The notes: generated by a model from the letters alone, not told the origin. Shown: positions 32,213 to 41,751, numbered from the stretch's first letter. The stretch: DNA of 64,000 nt from an uncultured Alistipes sp. (GCA_900770635.1 CAAGLB010000098.1:1-64000), one strand, 5' to 3'. Numbers and translations: made by a program.

Positions 32213-34300
32213 ATGAAAAAACTTTTTAAACACCTTGTGATGGCAATGACGCTCGTTGTAGCATTTGCCTCACAGGCTTTCGCAGCCAACCCTATCTACG
32301 GTAAGGTTGTTGACATCAACGGCGGTGCTCCAGTAAAATGGACACTCTATGCAAATGACAATGGCAACGACTCTTACACATTGGTTTTCACAGGATCTAT
32401 CAGCAAGGGCTATCATGGCTACTCATTGTCAGATCCTTATTCAGCACCTTGGTTTGAGTTCAAGGGCGGCAAGACTGTAGGTAGCATGACCGAGCCATAC
32501 AAGAGCAAGATGGTGTCACACACCGACGAGTATGGCGATGTTGTTAAGCACTACAAGGGCACAATGATCTTCGCTCAGAAGATGCAGGCAGCTCCTAACA
32601 CTACTGTTACTGGTTCTATTGGTGCAAACATCTGTACCGACGAGACAAACCAGTGCCAGCAGTGTGCTTTCGACTTCTCGATCACCTTGGCTCCTGTTAA
32701 GGAGGCTGTAGCACCAGCTGCTGAGGAGAAGAAGGAGGAGGCTGCAAAGGCTGAGGAGCCAGCAAAGGTAGAGGAGGTTACTGAGGCTGAGGCTGCCACT
32801 CCTGTTGTTGAGGAGGCAGCACCAGCGGCTGAGGAGCACCTCGTAGCATCTGAGGCTACAGCACAGCCTAAGAAGGCTCTCGACTGGAGCTCAATCATCT
32901 CGGCTATCATCTGGGGTTTTGCAGCGTTGCTCACTCCATGTGTATTCCCTATGGTTCCTATGACCGTATCGTTCTTCATCAAGGGTTCAGGTTCTAAGGC
33001 TCAGGGCCGTTTCCGTGCAACAATGTATGGTATCTTTATCATCGCCCTCTACGTATTGCCTATCGCAGCCCTTATCCTTATCACTCGCTTTACTGGCGGT
33101 GAGGGTGTTACTGAGGATATCTTCAACTGGTTGTCTACACACTGGATTCCTAACCTCATCTTCTTTGCTATCTTCATGATCTTCGCAGCATCATTCTTCG
33201 GTGCATTCGAAATCACATTGCCTTCAAGCCTTGTTAACAAGAGCGATGCAGGTGCCGAGAAGGGCGGTTTGATCGGTATCTTCTTCATGGCTATGACACT
33301 CGTTCTTGTATCATTCTCTTGTACAGGTCCTATCGTAGGTACTGTTATCATCGAGTCAATGAACGGTGGCTTGTGGATGCCTATCATCACTATGGCTGCA
33401 TTTGCAACAGCATTTGCACTTCCATTTACTCTTCTTGCATGGTTCCCATCATTGCTTAAGAACATGCCTAAGAGCGGTGGCTGGTTGAACTCAGTGAAGG
33501 TTGTTCTCGGTTTCATCGAGATCGCCCTCGGTTTGAAGTTCTTGATGACTGCTGACCAGACTTACCACTGGGGCTTGCTCGACCGTGAGGTTTACCTCGC
33601 CATCTGGATCGTAGTATTCTCATTGCTCGGCCTCTATCTCCTTGGCAAGCTTCGTTTTGCTCACGACTCAAAGATGGAGTACCTTCCTGTTAAGCGCCTT
33701 GTTTTGGCTATCGTAGTATTCTCATTCGTAGTTTACATGATTCCTGGCATGTTCGGTGCTCCACTTAACGCACTCTCTGGTTACTTGCCTCCAATGACAT
33801 CTCAGGACTTCCGCATCGACGGTAGCAACGCTAACCTTAACGCTGATGTTAAGTATGGCGATAAGCTCCACTTGCCACACAACCTCAAGGGTTACTTCGA
33901 CCTTGACGAGGCTATCGAGGCAGCTAAGAAGCAGAACAAGCCTATCTTCCTCGACATCACTGGTCACGCATGTAACAACTGCCGTGAGATGGAGACTCGC
34001 GTATGGAGCGACTCACGTGTTAAGGAGATGTTGATGAACGACTATATCATCTGCGCACTCTATGTTGACGATCGTACAGACCTCAACACCGAGGACTACT
34101 ACACAAACAAGAATGGTATTGTGATGACTACTCTCGGTCGTAAGAACAACGCTATTGCTGTTGAGCGTTTCGGCGTTAACGCACAGCCAGGCTACATCCT
34201 CATGTCACCAGACGAGGAGATCTTGATGCCTGTTCGTGGCTACGACGCAAGCATCGAGGGCTTCATCCAGTTCTTGGAGGGTGGTAAGGCAAAGATGTAA
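32213..34300 (+). CDS. dsbD: Thiol:disulfide interchange protein DsbD-like
   Basis: Carries reducing power from cytosolic thioredoxin across the inner membrane to periplasmic thiol proteins. The 695-residue protein has a signal peptide (ending SQAFAA) and an N-terminal beta domain with Cys pairs. A low-complexity Ala/Glu/Lys linker follows (about 165-220), then eight hydrophobic segments with TPCVFPMVP and SCTGPIVG supplying the membrane cysteines. A C-terminal thioredoxin domain carries the CxxC site in HACNNCREM (about residue 586). The acidic linker is longer than in E. coli DsbD. It lies 32 nt after the AraC gene and ends in a strong terminator. Confidence 0.93.
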   Translation: MKKLFKHLVMAMTLVVAFASQAFAANPIYGKVVDINGGAPVKWTLYANDNGNDSYTLVFTGSISKGYHGYSLSDPYSAPWFEFKGGKTVGSMTEPYKSKMVSHTDEYGDVVKHYKGTMIFAQKMQAAPNTTVTGSIGANICTDETNQCQQCAFDFSITLAPVKEAVAPAAEEKKEEAAKAEEPAKVEEVTEAEAATPVVEEAAPAAEEHLVASEATAQPKKALDWSSIISAIIWGFAALLTPCVFPMVPMTVSFFIKGSGSKAQGRFRATMYGIFIIALYVLPIAALILITRFTGGEGVTEDIFNWLSTHWIPNLIFFAIFMIFAASFFGAFEITLPSSLVNKSDAGAEKGGLIGIFFMAMTLVLVSFSCTGPIVGTVIIESMNGGLWMPIITMAAFATAFALPFTLLAWFPSLLKNMPKSGGWLNSVKVVLGFIEIALGLKFLMTADQTYHWGLLDREVYLAIWIVVFSLLGLYLLGKLRFAHDSKMEYLPVKRLVLAIVVFSFVVYMIPGMFGAPLNALSGYLPPMTSQDFRIDGSNANLNADVKYGDKLHLPHNLKGYFDLDEAIEAAKKQNKPIFLDITGHACNNCREMETRVWSDSRVKEMLMNDYIICALYVDDRTDLNTEDYYTNKNGIVMTTLGRKNNAIAVERFGVNAQPGYILMSPDEEILMPVRGYDASIEGFIQFLEGGKAKM

Positions 34301-34319
34301 TTTGTCGAACACCATAAAC

Positions 34320-34355
34320 AAATGCCTCGGCTGATTGCTCAGCCGAGGCATTTTT
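34320..34355. terminator. Bidirectional terminator between dsbD and the LytTR gene
   Basis: A perfect 14-bp stem (34320-34333 with 34340-34353), ATTGCT loop, TTTTT after it and A-rich sequence before it. It lies between convergent genes. Confidence 0.92.
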
Positions 34356-34384
34356 GTTACAGTATGAAAGTGTAGATTACTCTA

Positions 34385-35110
34385 TTACAACAAATTCAAG
34401 AATCTATCTTTGTAGTTCTCACCAAGCGGTATATAGTCGCCATTGTCGAGGAAGATGCGGCCCTTGGTGTAGCTCGATATGCGTTTAAGGTTGACGATAT
34501 ACGAGCGGTGAACACGCAAGAAGTTATTAGCAGGCAGCGACGCCTCCATGTTTTTGAGTCTAAAAAGCGTTGTTATGGTCTGACCGCCATCGATATACAG
34601 ACGCACATACTCGCCAGCACTCTCCAAATAGACGATATCGGCAATACGCACCAACTGAGTTTTGTAGTCGGCCTTAACAGAGATATAGCCCTTGTCGGCC
34701 TCCTCAGCCTCGTCATGCGCTGCAGCACTCTCAGCAATGCGGCAACGCTCGACAAGGTCGACAAGCGAGATAACCTTCTGCGTGGCCTTTGTAAACTCAT
34801 CGTAGCTGAAAGGCTTCAACAAGTAGTCGATTGCATTTAGCTTGAAGCCCTCCAAAGCAAACTCAGAGTGCGCCGTAGTAAATATAATGTAGTAGGAGTG
34901 AGTTAGCGAGCGCACAAAGTCGAGGCCATTCATGTCGGGCATATTTATGTCGACAAAGATAAGGTCGACATGCTCCGAGGCGATAACCTCCTGCGCCTCC
35001 TTAGCGCTGCGACACTGAGCAACAAGCTCGAGCTGCTCGGTACGATCGATATAGCTGGTTATTTGTCGTAGAGCCAGAGGCTCATCATCTATTGCGATAC
35101 ACTTTACCAT
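34385..35110 (-). CDS. LytTR-family response regulator
   Basis: A 241-residue two-component regulator. The receiver domain (1-120) has the acidic pocket Asp9-Asp10 (IAIDDEPLA), the phosphorylation site Asp54 (IFVDINMPDMNG) and Lys in LLKPFSYDEF. The C-terminal LytTR DNA-binding domain (about 140-241) shows YLESAGEYVRLYIDG, FLRVHRSYIVNL and IPLGENYKD. It lies 4 nt behind the cognate histidine kinase gene, in one operon. LytTR regulators bind paired direct repeats, but target sites cannot be identified here. Confidence 0.95.
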   Translation of the reverse strand: MVKCIAIDDEPLALRQITSYIDRTEQLELVAQCRSAKEAQEVIASEHVDLIFVDINMPDMNGLDFVRSLTHSYYIIFTTAHSEFALEGFKLNAIDYLLKPFSYDEFTKATQKVISLVDLVERCRIAESAAAHDEAEEADKGYISVKADYKTQLVRIADIVYLESAGEYVRLYIDGGQTITTLFRLKNMEASLPANNFLRVHRSYIVNLKRISSYTKGRIFLDNGDYIPLGENYKDRFLNLL

Positions 35111-35113
35111 ATA

Positions 35114-36163
35114 TCAAGATATTATAGGGATTACTAATTTGACGACATAGTGGTCGTTATGCTGGTCGTCGATGTCGAGCACAAAGTTGTCGCTAAACAA
35201 CAATTCGAGGCGACGAGTCATATTGTTTAGGCCGATGCCACTATGTTCCGACGATGACGACAAGTTACGACTGTTGGCCACAACACACGTAAACTCATTG
35301 GCATCGACATATAGGTTGATATGAATAAACGACTTTTTATTGTAGCTTATGCCATGCTTAAATGCATTCTCGACGAGCACAATTAACAACAATGGAGGGA
35401 GCTTCACCCTACGACATATTGTCATATCGGGATAGGTAAAACGAATATCCACCTCGTCGATATAGCGAATACGCATTAGCTCAATGTAGTTTTTCAAGAA
35501 CTCAACCTCCTTGTCGAGCGTTGTGGTCTGCTCGCCCGAGTCGTAGAGCACATGGCGCATCATGCGTGATAGGTCCATAACACTCTTACGTGCCATCTCT
35601 TTGTCGAAATCGATCATAGAGTGGATATTGTTGAGCGTATTCATCAGAAAATGGGGATTTATCTGATACTTCAAATACTGCATCTGCGACTCCATGTTTT
35701 GGCGTTCAAGCTCGTTCATGCGCTGCTCGGTGATTATGGCACGATAGTAGAGCTTAATCATACTATTAGCACCCGACATCAATATGCCGAATAGCACATT
35801 CCAGTACCACGCCAACTCCGTGAGCGAGGCCTTATCACGCAGGTTCTCGTTACCCTGCCAATAACGGAAGTCGAGCACCTCGATAGTTCCGAACGTCAGC
35901 ACCACGAGCATCATAAGCAGGACAAGATACCGCCCATAGCGGTTGCGCAAAAGCAGTGGCGATAGACAATAGTTATGCACCAAGAAGATAATAAAATAGG
36001 GGGTAATCTTAACCCACGATATGACCACCTTGCCGAAATCGATGACATCCTCCGACATGAGATGGGCATTCATAAAGGGGATAAGATATATGGCTATCCA
36101 CACCAATGTGTAGATCATATTCTCGCCCAAACTTATATTTCGTAGCAATCTCTTTAGTTTCAT
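35114..36163 (-). CDS. LytS/YehU-type sensor histidine kinase
   Basis: A roughly 349-residue membrane kinase. Four hydrophobic helices occupy residues 15-140, with short loops and no large sensor domain. The His_kinase (PF06580) domain has the phosphoacceptor in YLKYQINPHFLMNTLNNIHS. The ATPase part has PPLLLIVLVENAFKHGI and a G-box HSGIGLNNMTRRLELLF. ATG 36163 (MKLKRLL) is preferred to the longest frame from 36223, because a promoter (36200-36170) lies within that extension. It is the first gene of the operon with the LytTR regulator 4 nt downstream. Confidence 0.92.
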   Translation of the reverse strand: MKLKRLLRNISLGENMIYTLVWIAIYLIPFMNAHLMSEDVIDFGKVVISWVKITPYFIIFLVHNYCLSPLLLRNRYGRYLVLLMMLVVLTFGTIEVLDFRYWQGNENLRDKASLTELAWYWNVLFGILMSGANSMIKLYYRAIITEQRMNELERQNMESQMQYLKYQINPHFLMNTLNNIHSMIDFDKEMARKSVMDLSRMMRHVLYDSGEQTTTLDKEVEFLKNYIELMRIRYIDEVDIRFTYPDMTICRRVKLPPLLLIVLVENAFKHGISYNKKSFIHINLYVDANEFTCVVANSRNLSSSSEHSGIGLNNMTRRLELLFSDNFVLDIDDQHNDHYVVKLVIPIIS

Positions 36164-36169
36164 AACATA

Positions 36170-36200
36170 CAAAAGTAACATTTTTACATTAATCGACAAA
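36170..36200 (-). promoter_or_regulatory. Promoter of the LytS/LytTR operon
   Basis: On the minus strand, TTTG (36200-36197) and TACTTTTG (36177-36170), spacer 19 nt. The ATG lies only 6 nt after the -7 box, so the mRNA is nearly leaderless. A second TATATTTG is at 36218-36211. Confidence 0.7.
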
Positions 36201-36251
36201 ACATATCTGTCAAATATAAACAATTAGGGCATTTTGTTCAGCGAAAAAGGT

Positions 36252-36259
36252 TATCTTTG
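36252..36259 (+). promoter_or_regulatory. -7 box before the HAD gene
   Basis: TATCTTTG at 36252-36259, 24 nt before the ATG; no TTTG at the usual -33 distance. Confidence 0.5.
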
Positions 36260-36283
36260 TGATGGAATAAACCAACTAAGAAA

Positions 36284-36952
36284 ATGCTTAAAGGACTACT
36301 CTTTGATATGGACGGTGTGTTGGTCAACAACCTCGATGTTCACCGTCAGGCGTTTGCCGAGTTTTTTCGTCGCTATGGTGTGGATCGCACCTTTGAAGAG
36401 CTTAACCGCCACTTTGGTCGTGGCAACGACGACATCATGGGCGAGCTTATGCCACGCGAGATTGTCGAGCGTGTGGGTATTCGTGAATTAGGCAACCAGA
36501 AGGAGGCCATCTATCGTGAGATATATGCACCCATCATCACACCACAACCAGGCCTCGTGGAGTTTTTAGCAAAGTGCCACGACAGAGGATTGCTGGCCGC
36601 TGTAGGCTCATCGGGGTTTCGTGCAAACGTAGACTTTGTCTTGGACAAGTGCTCGATACGCAAATATTTTAAGGCTGCTGTGGCTGGCGACGAGGTGACA
36701 CGTTGCAAGCCCGATCCCGAGATTTATCTCACCGCAGCCAACCACCTTGGCCTTAAACCCGAGGAGTGCATCGTGTTTGAGGATGCCGAGGCAGGCATCG
36801 AGGCGGGCAAGCGTGCTGGGATGAAAGTTGTAGCACTCGCCACAACATTCGACCGCACATTCCTACAACACACCGATGCCGACATGATAATCGACGACTT
36901 TAGAGGATTGGAAATAGCCGCACTCGAAGAGTTGCTAAACTCTGCTAAGTAG
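36284..36952 (+). CDS. HAD-superfamily hydrolase, beta-phosphoglucomutase-like
   Basis: A 222-residue cytosolic phosphatase or phosphoglucomutase. Catalytic Asp8 and Asp10 lie in LLFDMDGVLVNN, a helical cap domain follows (about 18-85), and motif II is in GSSGFRANV. Motif III Lys is in RCKPDPEIYL and motif IV is VFEDAEAGIEAG. The cap type and length fit the beta-PGM/phosphatase subgroup, but exact substrate is open. The 3' end overlaps the convergent SDR gene by 18 nt. Confidence 0.9.
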   Translation: MLKGLLFDMDGVLVNNLDVHRQAFAEFFRRYGVDRTFEELNRHFGRGNDDIMGELMPREIVERVGIRELGNQKEAIYREIYAPIITPQPGLVEFLAKCHDRGLLAAVGSSGFRANVDFVLDKCSIRKYFKAAVAGDEVTRCKPDPEIYLTAANHLGLKPEECIVFEDAEAGIEAGKRAGMKVVALATTFDRTFLQHTDADMIIDDFRGLEIAALEELLNSAK

Positions 36953-37726
36953 CTCTTTGATAGGCTTTATGCGCAAAAACTGATCGAGCAGACGGGCAGG
37001 CAACACAGCACAGATAACGACAACAAGCTTGGTAAACAAGCCTGGTGTAAGGCGGCGCTGGCCACGCATCATGGCCCTGACGCCACGACGTGCAATCACC
37101 TCGGGGCGCATCATTATGCCGAGAGCAACAAACCTACGACGCAGCTTGTCGCTAAGTTTATAGAATGGAGTGTCGACAGCACCTGGGAACACTGCAGTGA
37201 CGCTCACACCATAGCGATGCAGCTCATACCAAATAGCCGAAGCGAAGTTCTTCAAATAGGCCTTAGTGGCACTATAATGCGATATTGTGGGATAGGGCAT
37301 CCATGCCGTAGACGACGACATTATGAGTATGCGACCACTACCCCGCTCCTTCATCTTTTCGCCAAAGTAGCGAACAAGAAGCGTTGTTGTTGTGCAGTGC
37401 AGGTCGACAATAGTTTGTAGGCGCTCAGGCTCGGTGCGCATAAGTGTACCAAAGAGCAACATGCCAGCATTGCACACCAATATCTCGACCTCGAAGCCAC
37501 GTGCCTCGCACTCGTCAAACACCATCTTCGCTGAGGCGGGGTTAGACAAATCGGCAAACAGCGCATGAGCATCGACGCCAAACTCAGCACTAAGTTCCTC
37601 GACAGTGGTTGCAAGAGCCTCGGGCTGGTTGCTAACGGCAATAATGCCAAAGCCTCGGCGTGCAAGTTCCGAGGCGTAGTTTCGACCAATGCCCGATGAG
37701 GCACCTGTGATTAATGCATAGCTCAT
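36935..37726 (-). CDS. Short-chain dehydrogenase/reductase
   Basis: A 263-residue NAD(P)-dependent oxidoreductase. The nucleotide motif TGASSGIG is at residues 7-14, CNAGM follows strand 4, and the catalytic triad is Ser (IMSSSTAW), Tyr and Lys (SHYSATKAYLKNF). A C-terminal hydrophobic stretch (TKLVVVICAVLPARLL) may attach to the membrane. It resembles the DltE/YqjQ-like group acting on lipid or sugar substrates, but substrate is unknown. The gene overlaps the HAD gene end by 18 nt and has a -7 box only 4 nt before its ATG. Confidence 0.9.
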   Translation of the reverse strand: MSYALITGASSGIGRNYASELARRGFGIIAVSNQPEALATTVEELSAEFGVDAHALFADLSNPASAKMVFDECEARGFEVEILVCNAGMLLFGTLMRTEPERLQTIVDLHCTTTTLLVRYFGEKMKERGSGRILIMSSSTAWMPYPTISHYSATKAYLKNFASAIWYELHRYGVSVTAVFPGAVDTPFYKLSDKLRRRFVALGIMMRPEVIARRGVRAMMRGQRRLTPGLFTKLVVVICAVLPARLLDQFLRIKPIKELLSRV

Positions 37727-37730
37727 GGTG

Positions 37731-37757
37731 CAAAGTTACAAAATTTTCCTATTTTTG
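37731..37757. promoter_or_regulatory. Divergent -7 boxes of the SDR and ybaK genes
   Basis: On the minus strand TAACTTTG (37738-37731) lies 4 nt before the SDR ATG, suggesting a leaderless mRNA. On the plus strand TATTTTTG (37750-37757) lies 19 nt before ybaK. The 50-nt gap leaves little room for -33 boxes, and none matches well. Confidence 0.5.
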
Positions 37758-37776
37758 CGTACGCAATTAGAATATT

Positions 37777-38256
37777 ATGGCTAAGAAGATAGAAAAGACC
37801 AATGCTGCCCGCCTTTTGGACAAGGCTAAGATAGCATACGAACTCATACCCTACACCGTCGACGAAAACAACCTTGCAGCAACACACGTTGCCGAGGAGT
37901 TGGGCGAAGATATTGCCACAGTATTCAAAACATTGGTTCTGCGTGGCGACCGCAACGGCCTATTCGTGTGCGTCATTCCTGGCGACAAGGAGGTGGACCT
38001 AAAAGCCGCAGCACGACTATCGGGCAACAAGAAGGCCGACCTTATACCCATGAAAGAGCTGTTGCCAACAACAGGATATATTCGTGGCGGCTGCTCGCCC
38101 ATAGGCATGAAAAAACCGCTCCCAACAATCATTGATGAGAGCTGCATACTGCATGAACGTATATATATAAGTGCAGGAGTGCGTGGTCTACAAATAGCAA
38201 TAGCGCCCAACGACCTCATAGAGTTTGTTGGCGCAACAGTAGCCGAGATAGTATAA
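37777..38256 (+). CDS. ybaK: Cys-tRNA(Pro)/aminoacyl-tRNA deacylase YbaK
   Basis: Hydrolyses cysteine mischarged on tRNA-Pro, a quality-control step in translation. The 159-residue protein has the complete YbaK/ProX fold, with KTNAARLLDKAKIAYE at the start, the catalytic lysine in VFKTLVLRGD, KKADLIPMKELLPTTGY and RGGCSPIGMKKPLP. Length and motifs match the bacterial family. It is a single gene, with the lipid kinase paralog convergent 8 nt downstream. Confidence 0.94.
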   Translation: MAKKIEKTNAARLLDKAKIAYELIPYTVDENNLAATHVAEELGEDIATVFKTLVLRGDRNGLFVCVIPGDKEVDLKAAARLSGNKKADLIPMKELLPTTGYIRGGCSPIGMKKPLPTIIDESCILHERIYISAGVRGLQIAIAPNDLIEFVGATVAEIV

Positions 38257-38263
38257 CACTACC

Positions 38264-39253
38264 CTACTTTGTAAGCTTTGCCAAGTACGAGCGGTTGACA
38301 ACAACACGCACAGCACGATGAATATTACGAATCTCGACGGGAGTGTTTCCCAACAATTCGCCATCTACCTCCAACCTTATCTCGGGCGATGACTCGATAC
38401 GCACATGCTTACCCTGAGCATGAATAACGTGGCCTATGGTATAGATGTTTCCGTTGAATAGGCGTCTGAGGCGGAAGATAATGTTCCACCAATGCAACGG
38501 ACGGATGAGCGTCAAATCAAGCAATCCATCGTCGACAACAGCCTCGGGAAGCTGCTGAATACCACCACCATTATATCGTCCTACGCCAATGGCAATACTA
38601 AAAAGGAGGTTGTTATAGACAAGGCGGTCATCAATCCACAATTTCACACCCGTAGACTTATATCTAAAAAATGTACGGATGAGCGTAAATAGATAGGCGC
38701 TTGCTCCCAACTTGCTCTTTGAGGCAGAATGCTGCATATTCTTGATGACTGCGGCATCGAAGCCCACACCAGCAACATTGGCAACATAGCGCACCTGCTT
38801 ATACATCGACTCCTCGTACTCGACAGCAGCAACATCCTGCAAAAATGTGTAGCCCTCCTTGATAGCACGAATAGCCTCAGAATAGCGAGTGGGAAGTCCG
38901 AACATACGAATCCAATCGTTGCCCGTACCCACAGCGATGACAGCCACAGTAACCTCGTGTGGCTCAACGCACTTCTGGATAAATAGGCCATTAACAACCT
39001 CGTGCAGCGTGCCATCGCCACCAACAACGATAATATGACGATAGCCAGAGTTTACGGCCTCGACAGTAAGCTCCGTAGCATGGCACTTATGCTCGGTGAA
39101 CACCGACTCACACTTAATGTTGTTGTCACGCAACAACTTAGATATAAGAGGAAAGTCGTCCAACCCCTTACCTGAGCCAGATATGGGGTTGACGACGACA
39201 AACCACTTGACACCACCCTCAACGGTGGGCCTATCAACAATCTGTTCTCTCAT
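38264..39253 (-). CDS. Diacylglycerol kinase-family lipid kinase (paralog 2)
   Basis: A 329-residue DagK/YegS-like kinase and paralog of the gene at 30353. It starts WFVVVNPISGSGKG, has the ATP-site VVGGDGTLHEVV and VIAVGTGNDWIRMFG, and a C-terminal beta-sandwich (SSPEIRLEVDGELLGNTP). The predicted role is phosphorylation of diacylglycerol or a related lipid for phospholipid recycling. It is the last gene of the minus-strand operon OMP-phoH-pepD-dagK, 18 nt behind pepD. Confidence 0.9.
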   Translation of the reverse strand: MREQIVDRPTVEGGVKWFVVVNPISGSGKGLDDFPLISKLLRDNNIKCESVFTEHKCHATELTVEAVNSGYRHIIVVGGDGTLHEVVNGLFIQKCVEPHEVTVAVIAVGTGNDWIRMFGLPTRYSEAIRAIKEGYTFLQDVAAVEYEESMYKQVRYVANVAGVGFDAAVIKNMQHSASKSKLGASAYLFTLIRTFFRYKSTGVKLWIDDRLVYNNLLFSIAIGVGRYNGGGIQQLPEAVVDDGLLDLTLIRPLHWWNIIFRLRRLFNGNIYTIGHVIHAQGKHVRIESSPEIRLEVDGELLGNTPVEIRNIHRAVRVVVNRSYLAKLTK

Positions 39254-39271
39254 ACAAAATGAGATAGCCTA

Positions 39272-40732
39272 CTACTTCTTAGGTGCGTTGCGCAAAGTGT
39301 TGAGCAAGAAGTCGTAGAACTTCTCAACAGAGGCAATGTTCACCTTCTCATCTGGAGAGTGTGGGTAGCAGATGGTAGGGCCAAACGAGATCATGTCCAT
39401 ACCTGGATACTTAGCGCCAATGATACCGCACTCCAAACCTGCGTGGATAGCAGTAACAGCTGGCTTAACACCATAGAGCTTCTCGTATGACTCGAGCATA
39501 GTGTGCAAGATAGGCGACTTCATGTTTGGATTCCAACCGCTATATGAGCCACTAAGCTCAACATCGGCACCTGCAAGCTCAAATACAGAAGAGATAGCAC
39601 CTGCCAACTCAGCCTTCTCAGTATCTACTGATGAGCGCAACAAGCACTTAACCTCGATTGTTGAGCCGTTAGACACAACGATAGCCAAGTTTGAAGATGT
39701 CTGAACAAGGTTCTCCATAGCGATAGACATGCGCTGAACGCCGTTAGGGCAACCACACACAGCACGAATCAACGAGTGTGACTCGAGGTGTGGAATGATA
39801 GCCTTAGGACACTCAACCTTCTCTGCAAAGATCTCGATAGAGTCCTCGATACCCTCGAACTCCTTGATGATAACCTTCTCGTATGACTTCACATTAGCCT
39901 CGAAGATTGCTGCCTCAGCCTCACGAACAACAACAACTGCCCATGCCTCACGTGGGATAGCATTACGCATGTTACCACCCTCAACTGCTGCGAGCTCCAA
40001 GCCGTAAGACTCGGTCTCCTGGCGCAACAAGCGGAACAACACCTTGTTGGCATTAGCACGCTGAGTACCAATCTGGATACCTGAGTGACCACCCTTCAAG
40101 CCCTTAACAGTAACCTTATAGGCAGCGAACTTACCCTCCAAAGGCTGCTCACGATACTTGAACGTAACATTTACGTCCATACCACCAGCGCAACCTACAT
40201 ACAACTCACCCTCAGTCTCTGAGTCGAGGTTGAGCAAAATGTCGCCCTTGAGCATACCACCCTGAAGGCCGAAAGCACCATCCATACCTGTCTCCTCAGT
40301 AGCTGTGAACAAGCACTCCAATGGGCCATGAACAAGGTCAGCATCCTCCATAGCAGCCATAGCCGCAGCCAAGCCGATACCGTTGTCAGCGCCAAGAGTA
40401 GTGCCGTTAGCAGTTACCCACTCGCCATCGATATATGCCTCGATAGGATCTGTCGAGAAGTTAAACTCCTTGTCGTTGTTCTTCTGTGGCACCATGTCGG
40501 TGTGTGCCTGAAGAATGATACCCTTGCGGTCCTCCATACCTGGAGTAGCTGGCTTATATACATATACGTTCTGAGCCTCGTCAACCTTGTGCTCAAGGCC
40601 AAGCTCAGCAGCCCACTTTACGATGTAGGCACGAATAGCATCCTCCTCGTGTGATGGGTGAGGAATGTCACAAATAGCAGCAAAATGCTTCCACACTAAC
40701 TCGGGCTTCAAGCCCTTCAAATTTTTGTCCAT
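39272..40732 (-). CDS. pepD: Aminoacyl-histidine dipeptidase (PepD, M20 family)
   Basis: A 486-residue cytosolic zinc dipeptidase that hydrolyses Xaa-His and other dipeptides. Metal ligands and catalytic residues are visible in ILQAHTDMVPQK (His, Asp), GADNGIGLAAAMA (bridging Asp), TATEETGMDGAFGL (Glu pair), NLDSETEG (Asp) and AIHAGLECGIIG (C-terminal His). The insert lid domain lies at about 205-390. Length matches E. coli PepD. It is in an operon, 21 nt behind phoH. Confidence 0.95.
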   Translation of the reverse strand: MDKNLKGLKPELVWKHFAAICDIPHPSHEEDAIRAYIVKWAAELGLEHKVDEAQNVYVYKPATPGMEDRKGIILQAHTDMVPQKNNDKEFNFSTDPIEAYIDGEWVTANGTTLGADNGIGLAAAMAAMEDADLVHGPLECLFTATEETGMDGAFGLQGGMLKGDILLNLDSETEGELYVGCAGGMDVNVTFKYREQPLEGKFAAYKVTVKGLKGGHSGIQIGTQRANANKVLFRLLRQETESYGLELAAVEGGNMRNAIPREAWAVVVVREAEAAIFEANVKSYEKVIIKEFEGIEDSIEIFAEKVECPKAIIPHLESHSLIRAVCGCPNGVQRMSIAMENLVQTSSNLAIVVSNGSTIEVKCLLRSSVDTEKAELAGAISSVFELAGADVELSGSYSGWNPNMKSPILHTMLESYEKLYGVKPAVTAIHAGLECGIIGAKYPGMDMISFGPTICYPHSPDEKVNIASVEKFYDFLLNTLRNAPKK

Positions 40733-40753
40733 AATCTATGAGGTTTTAATTAG

Positions 40754-41749
40754 TTATTGTTTTTCTTCTCTCTTTTTAAGTCCATTTTCAAGCTCCTCAC
40801 GCTTGTCGAAGGCAGCGACAATATACTTGACTAACTGGTGGCGCACGATATCTCGCTTGTCAAACTCAACAATGCCTATGCCCTCGATATTTTTGAGCGT
40901 CTCCATAGCACGTGTAAGTCCACTATCGGAGCGGCGAGGAAGGTCAATCTGGGTGACATCGCCCGTAACGACAAACTTCGCATTGCGGCCCATACGTGTT
41001 AGGAACATCTTAATCTGCGAGAGCGTAGTGTTCTGCGCCTCGTCCAAGATGACAAAGGCGTTGTCCAACGTACGACCACGCATATATGCCAAAGGTGCAA
41101 TCTGCACAGTGCCCTCCTCGATATATTTCTGCAACTTAGCCGCAGGAATCATATCGTTCAAGGCATCGTACAATGGCTGTAAATATGGATCGAGCTTCTC
41201 CTTCATGTCGCCAGGCAAAAAGCCGAGCTTCTCGCCCGCCTCGACAGCAGGACGAGTGAGGATTATGCGACGCACCTCCTTCTCCTTCAACGCACGCACA
41301 GCCAACGCAATAGCCGTATATGTCTTACCCGAGCCAGCAGGGCCAACAGCAAACAGCAGGTCGTTGCGCTCGGCAAGCTTAACCAAGCGCTGCTGGTTAA
41401 CCGTACGGGCACGGATGATAGCTCCGTTGTTACCATAGACGATGACATCTTTATCCACAGCTGGTGGCTCGGCCGAAAGCTCCTCGAGGCTCGAGGAGAA
41501 GGCTTGCGACACCACCTCCGAAGAGATGTGACCATATTTTATATAATATGCCACCAAGGCATTCATCCTGCGCTCGAAGGCAGCAACATCGCTCTTAGCA
41601 CCCAGCGCCTTAATCTTGTCGCCACGAGCAACAATCTTAATTTTGGGGCTTAGCTCACGCATCTGCTCGAGGTAGGCATCTTGAGCACCATACAACTCAC
41701 GAGCATCGACACCCTCGACTAATATCTCCTTTGTAATCTCCTCACTCAT
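40754..41749 (-). CDS. phoH: PhoH-like ATPase
   Basis: A 331-residue cytosolic P-loop ATPase related to E. coli PhoH and YbeZ, likely connected with rRNA maturation or RNA decay. Walker A is GPAGSGKTYTAIALA at about residue 140, followed by LTRPAVEAGEKLGFLPGD, and Walker B is AFVILDEAQNT. The N-terminal part resembles the KH-like region of YbeZ-type proteins. The usual ybeY partner is not adjacent. It sits between an outer-membrane protein gene (2 nt upstream) and pepD. Confidence 0.94.
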   Translation of the reverse strand: MSEEITKEILVEGVDARELYGAQDAYLEQMRELSPKIKIVARGDKIKALGAKSDVAAFERRMNALVAYYIKYGHISSEVVSQAFSSSLEELSAEPPAVDKDVIVYGNNGAIIRARTVNQQRLVKLAERNDLLFAVGPAGSGKTYTAIALAVRALKEKEVRRIILTRPAVEAGEKLGFLPGDMKEKLDPYLQPLYDALNDMIPAAKLQKYIEEGTVQIAPLAYMRGRTLDNAFVILDEAQNTTLSQIKMFLTRMGRNAKFVVTGDVTQIDLPRRSDSGLTRAMETLKNIEGIGIVEFDKRDIVRHQLVKYIVAAFDKREELENGLKKREEKQ

Positions 41750-41751
41750 GG

